Positions 5,674 through 7,218 of a stretch of DNA of 7,218 bases are shown one piece after another. The first letter of the stretch is position 1; each line of letters starts with the position of its first letter. The notes beneath the pieces are model-generated. The model did not search any database and was not told the origin of the DNA. It saw nothing but the letters and a program-made list of their open reading frames with translations. The position numbers and the translations under genes are program-made. This stretch comes from DATKMG01 sp035541995 (GTDB lineage: Bacteria; Acidobacteriota; Terriglobia; Versatilivoradales; Versatilivoraceae), in the NCBI GenBank assembly GCA_035541995.1, contig DATKMG010000313.1:1-7218 (forward strand), written 5' to 3'.

Positions 5674-7218
5674 TTAGAAATTGAGGCGCAGACCGAGTTG
5701 GATCACACGACCACCGGTCGAGCCAACAATTCGCCCGGCATTCAGATTAGGATCTTCCGCAGACCCGATGAGCGGGTCAGGGTTGTTCCAGTTGCCGTGA
5801 TTGAAAGCGTTAAACCCTTCGACGATCAGCTCTAGCGTCCAATCTTCTGACACCGGCACGCGTTTGGTCAGCGACATATCAATATTCTGGGCTCCGGGAT
5901 TTCTCAGGCTTGGATGAGTTCGAGGACCGCTTCCCAGGGTGAAATCAGGGGGTTGATCAAAGGCAGACGCATTGAACCATTGGTCAGGAGTCGGGTTTGC
6001 TACATGAGGATCGATACCCGGTACCACGTTGACCCGCAGATCTTCCGCTACCCCACCCGTGTTGTCAAAGAGAGGCCTTAACATGACCGGAGTCCCTGAA
6101 CGGAATGTGGCCACTCCGCTCAAGCTCCAACCGGCCAGAACATTATCCACCCAGCCTCCTTGGTTCCGAAAGGTTTTGCCGGGACCCAATGGAAACTCAT
6201 AGAGATAGTTCAAGGACAAGTGGTGGGTCACATCGTAGGGGGTAATGGATTTCTCAGGTCTTAAATTGGTCGAATTTTGTGGTCTTATCCAATCTTCGAC
6301 GATGTCGTCGATGGACTTGGACAGAGTATAGAGGGCTGTGAGACTCAGACCACGGGAAAACCGCTTCTCGACACGGACATTGCAGCGATGATCCGTATTG
6401 GATCCAATCGGGTATCCGTAGCCGGTCACAATCTCACGATACTGGGGGTACGGCCGGAGGGACAGGTTGAAATCCAGATCGTTTAGACGGTCGCGGTAAG
6501 AGAGAACATCTGGCGGCAAGGCGTTCAAATCCAGGCCGTTCCCTGTAAATCGATGGGTGCCTTTTTCCCCGTAATATCCCACACGAACAACGAATTCTGC
6601 CGGAAGATCCCTCTCAATCTCCAGCCTCCAGATTTGTTCGTAAGGAAGTGTACCGATAGGGTCCATGTAGTTAGCACGGGTACCATTAGCCGCTGTGGGG
6701 CTCAAATCCGGCGGGCGCACAAAATCCTGGGGGAAACCATCTTTCAACGAGACTGCAGGCACGAGCTGTTCGTTGGCCGATATATAAAGAGGATACGCAT
6801 TGAACCCCAGAGTCCCAAAATCAGTCGGATACAGAGGAAACCCCTGGAAGAAAATAGAGTAGCCACCACGCAGCACTGTCTTCCGGTCTCCCCAGGGATT
6901 CAGTGCCCAACTAATGGTGGGTTCCCAGTTCACTTGTCGTGGGCTGAAGGTCGAAGGCCCTCCATTTTGTCCAGCAAAGATCAGAGCTCCAGGACGCTGA
7001 TTCTGCGGGTTGACTAAGTCGAGATCCAGGTTGGATTGATGGTTGTACTTTTCTGCTCGTGGGCTGTCGATTCGCATTCCCAAACCAAAGCTCCAACTCA
7101 GATTGGGGGTCATCTGGTATTCGTCGCCGAAGGAAAGCTGGAATTGGTTGGTTCGGAAATAGGACGGATCAGGGGTTATCGATTGATCCGCACGGTTTGA
7201 AAGTCCGAGCAGTAACTG
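5674..7218 (-). CDS. TonB-dependent receptor, Oar-like beta-barrel, C-terminal part (5' truncated by window edge)
   Basis: The frame is open from the right edge and ends with TAA at 5674-5676, giving 514 visible residues of an outer-membrane beta-barrel. It resembles the large TonB-dependent receptors of Acidobacteriota that carry an N-terminal carboxypeptidase-regulatory-like domain; that domain and the plug would lie off the window and are inferred. Visible support includes alternating beta strands rich in Tyr, Arg and Gly, such as VLRGGYSIFFQGFP, FVVRVGYYGEKGTHRF, NVRVEKRFSRGLSLTALYTLSKSIDD, HHLSLNYLYEFPLG and LAGWSLSGVATFRSGTP. The protein ends RVIQLGLRLNF, with the terminal aromatic residue of an outer-membrane beta-signal. 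An ATG at 7113 is internal, since 35 in-frame codons precede it within the window. The ligand cannot be told from the sequence; such proteins are thought to bind oligosaccharides or peptides. The VWFA gene follows after 16 bases, suggesting co-transcription. Confidence 0.85.
   Translation of the reverse strand, partial: QLLLGLSNRADQSITPDPSYFRTNQFQLSFGDEYQMTPNLSWSFGLGMRIDSPRAEKYNHQSNLDLDLVNPQNQRPGALIFAGQNGGPSTFSPRQVNWEPTISWALNPWGDRKTVLRGGYSIFFQGFPLYPTDFGTLGFNAYPLYISANEQLVPAVSLKDGFPQDFVRPPDLSPTAANGTRANYMDPIGTLPYEQIWRLEIERDLPAEFVVRVGYYGEKGTHRFTGNGLDLNALPPDVLSYRDRLNDLDFNLSLRPYPQYREIVTGYGYPIGSNTDHRCNVRVEKRFSRGLSLTALYTLSKSIDDIVEDWIRPQNSTNLRPEKSITPYDVTHHLSLNYLYEFPLGPGKTFRNQGGWVDNVLAGWSLSGVATFRSGTPVMLRPLFDNTGGVAEDLRVNVVPGIDPHVANPTPDQWFNASAFDQPPDFTLGSGPRTHPSLRNPGAQNIDMSLTKRVPVSEDWTLELIVEGFNAFNHGNWNNPDPLIGSAEDPNLNAGRIVGSTGGRVIQLGLRLNF

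Noticed and set aside
6553..7017. Open frame of 154 codons on the plus strand
   Set aside because: It is antisense to the receptor barrel, with a basic, Cys-scattered product lacking any family pattern.

Overview
The window reads as part of a bacterial chromosome, most likely from an acidobacterium. The taxonomic hint is inference. It rests on two families that are unusually abundant in Acidobacteriota standing side by side: an Oar-like TonB-dependent outer-membrane beta-barrel and a secreted protein of the VWFA-related acidobacterial type. No rRNA, tRNA, CRISPR array, insertion sequence or phage gene is visible.

Layout, left to right. (1) Positions 1-612, plus strand: the C-terminal part of glnE, the glutamine synthetase adenylyltransferase, whose start lies off the left edge. 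(2) Positions 613-651: a short convergent gap without a convincing terminator. (3) Everything else lies on the minus strand, so it is read from right to left: an outer-membrane TonB-dependent receptor (7218-5674, N-terminus off the window), a secreted VWFA-like protein (5657-4665), glnD (4655 or 4604 to 2025), glnB coding for PII (1980-1648), and an atypical short-chain dehydrogenase/epimerase (1596-652). Gaps between minus-strand genes are short: 16, 9 (or 60), 44 and 51 bases. All five may therefore share a transcript, though no promoter could be identified.

How they work together. GlnD senses glutamine and uridylylates or de-uridylylates PII at Tyr51. PII, read together with 2-oxoglutarate and ATP/ADP, directs GlnE to adenylylate or de-adenylylate glutamine synthetase. 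All three protein layers of this classical cascade thus lie within about 4.7 kb, with glnE facing glnD-glnB and only the dehydrogenase gene between them. The receptor and VWFA genes are cell-envelope functions with no known link to nitrogen control; their position directly upstream of glnD is the least expected part of the layout.

I found no clearly new multi-gene system. The points most worth a second look are the unclear glnD start, where the best ribosome-binding site instead serves a 22-codon out-of-frame ORF; the degenerate metal site of the VWFA protein; the missing YxxxK dyad in the dehydrogenase; and an Arg in the uridylylation loop of PII.
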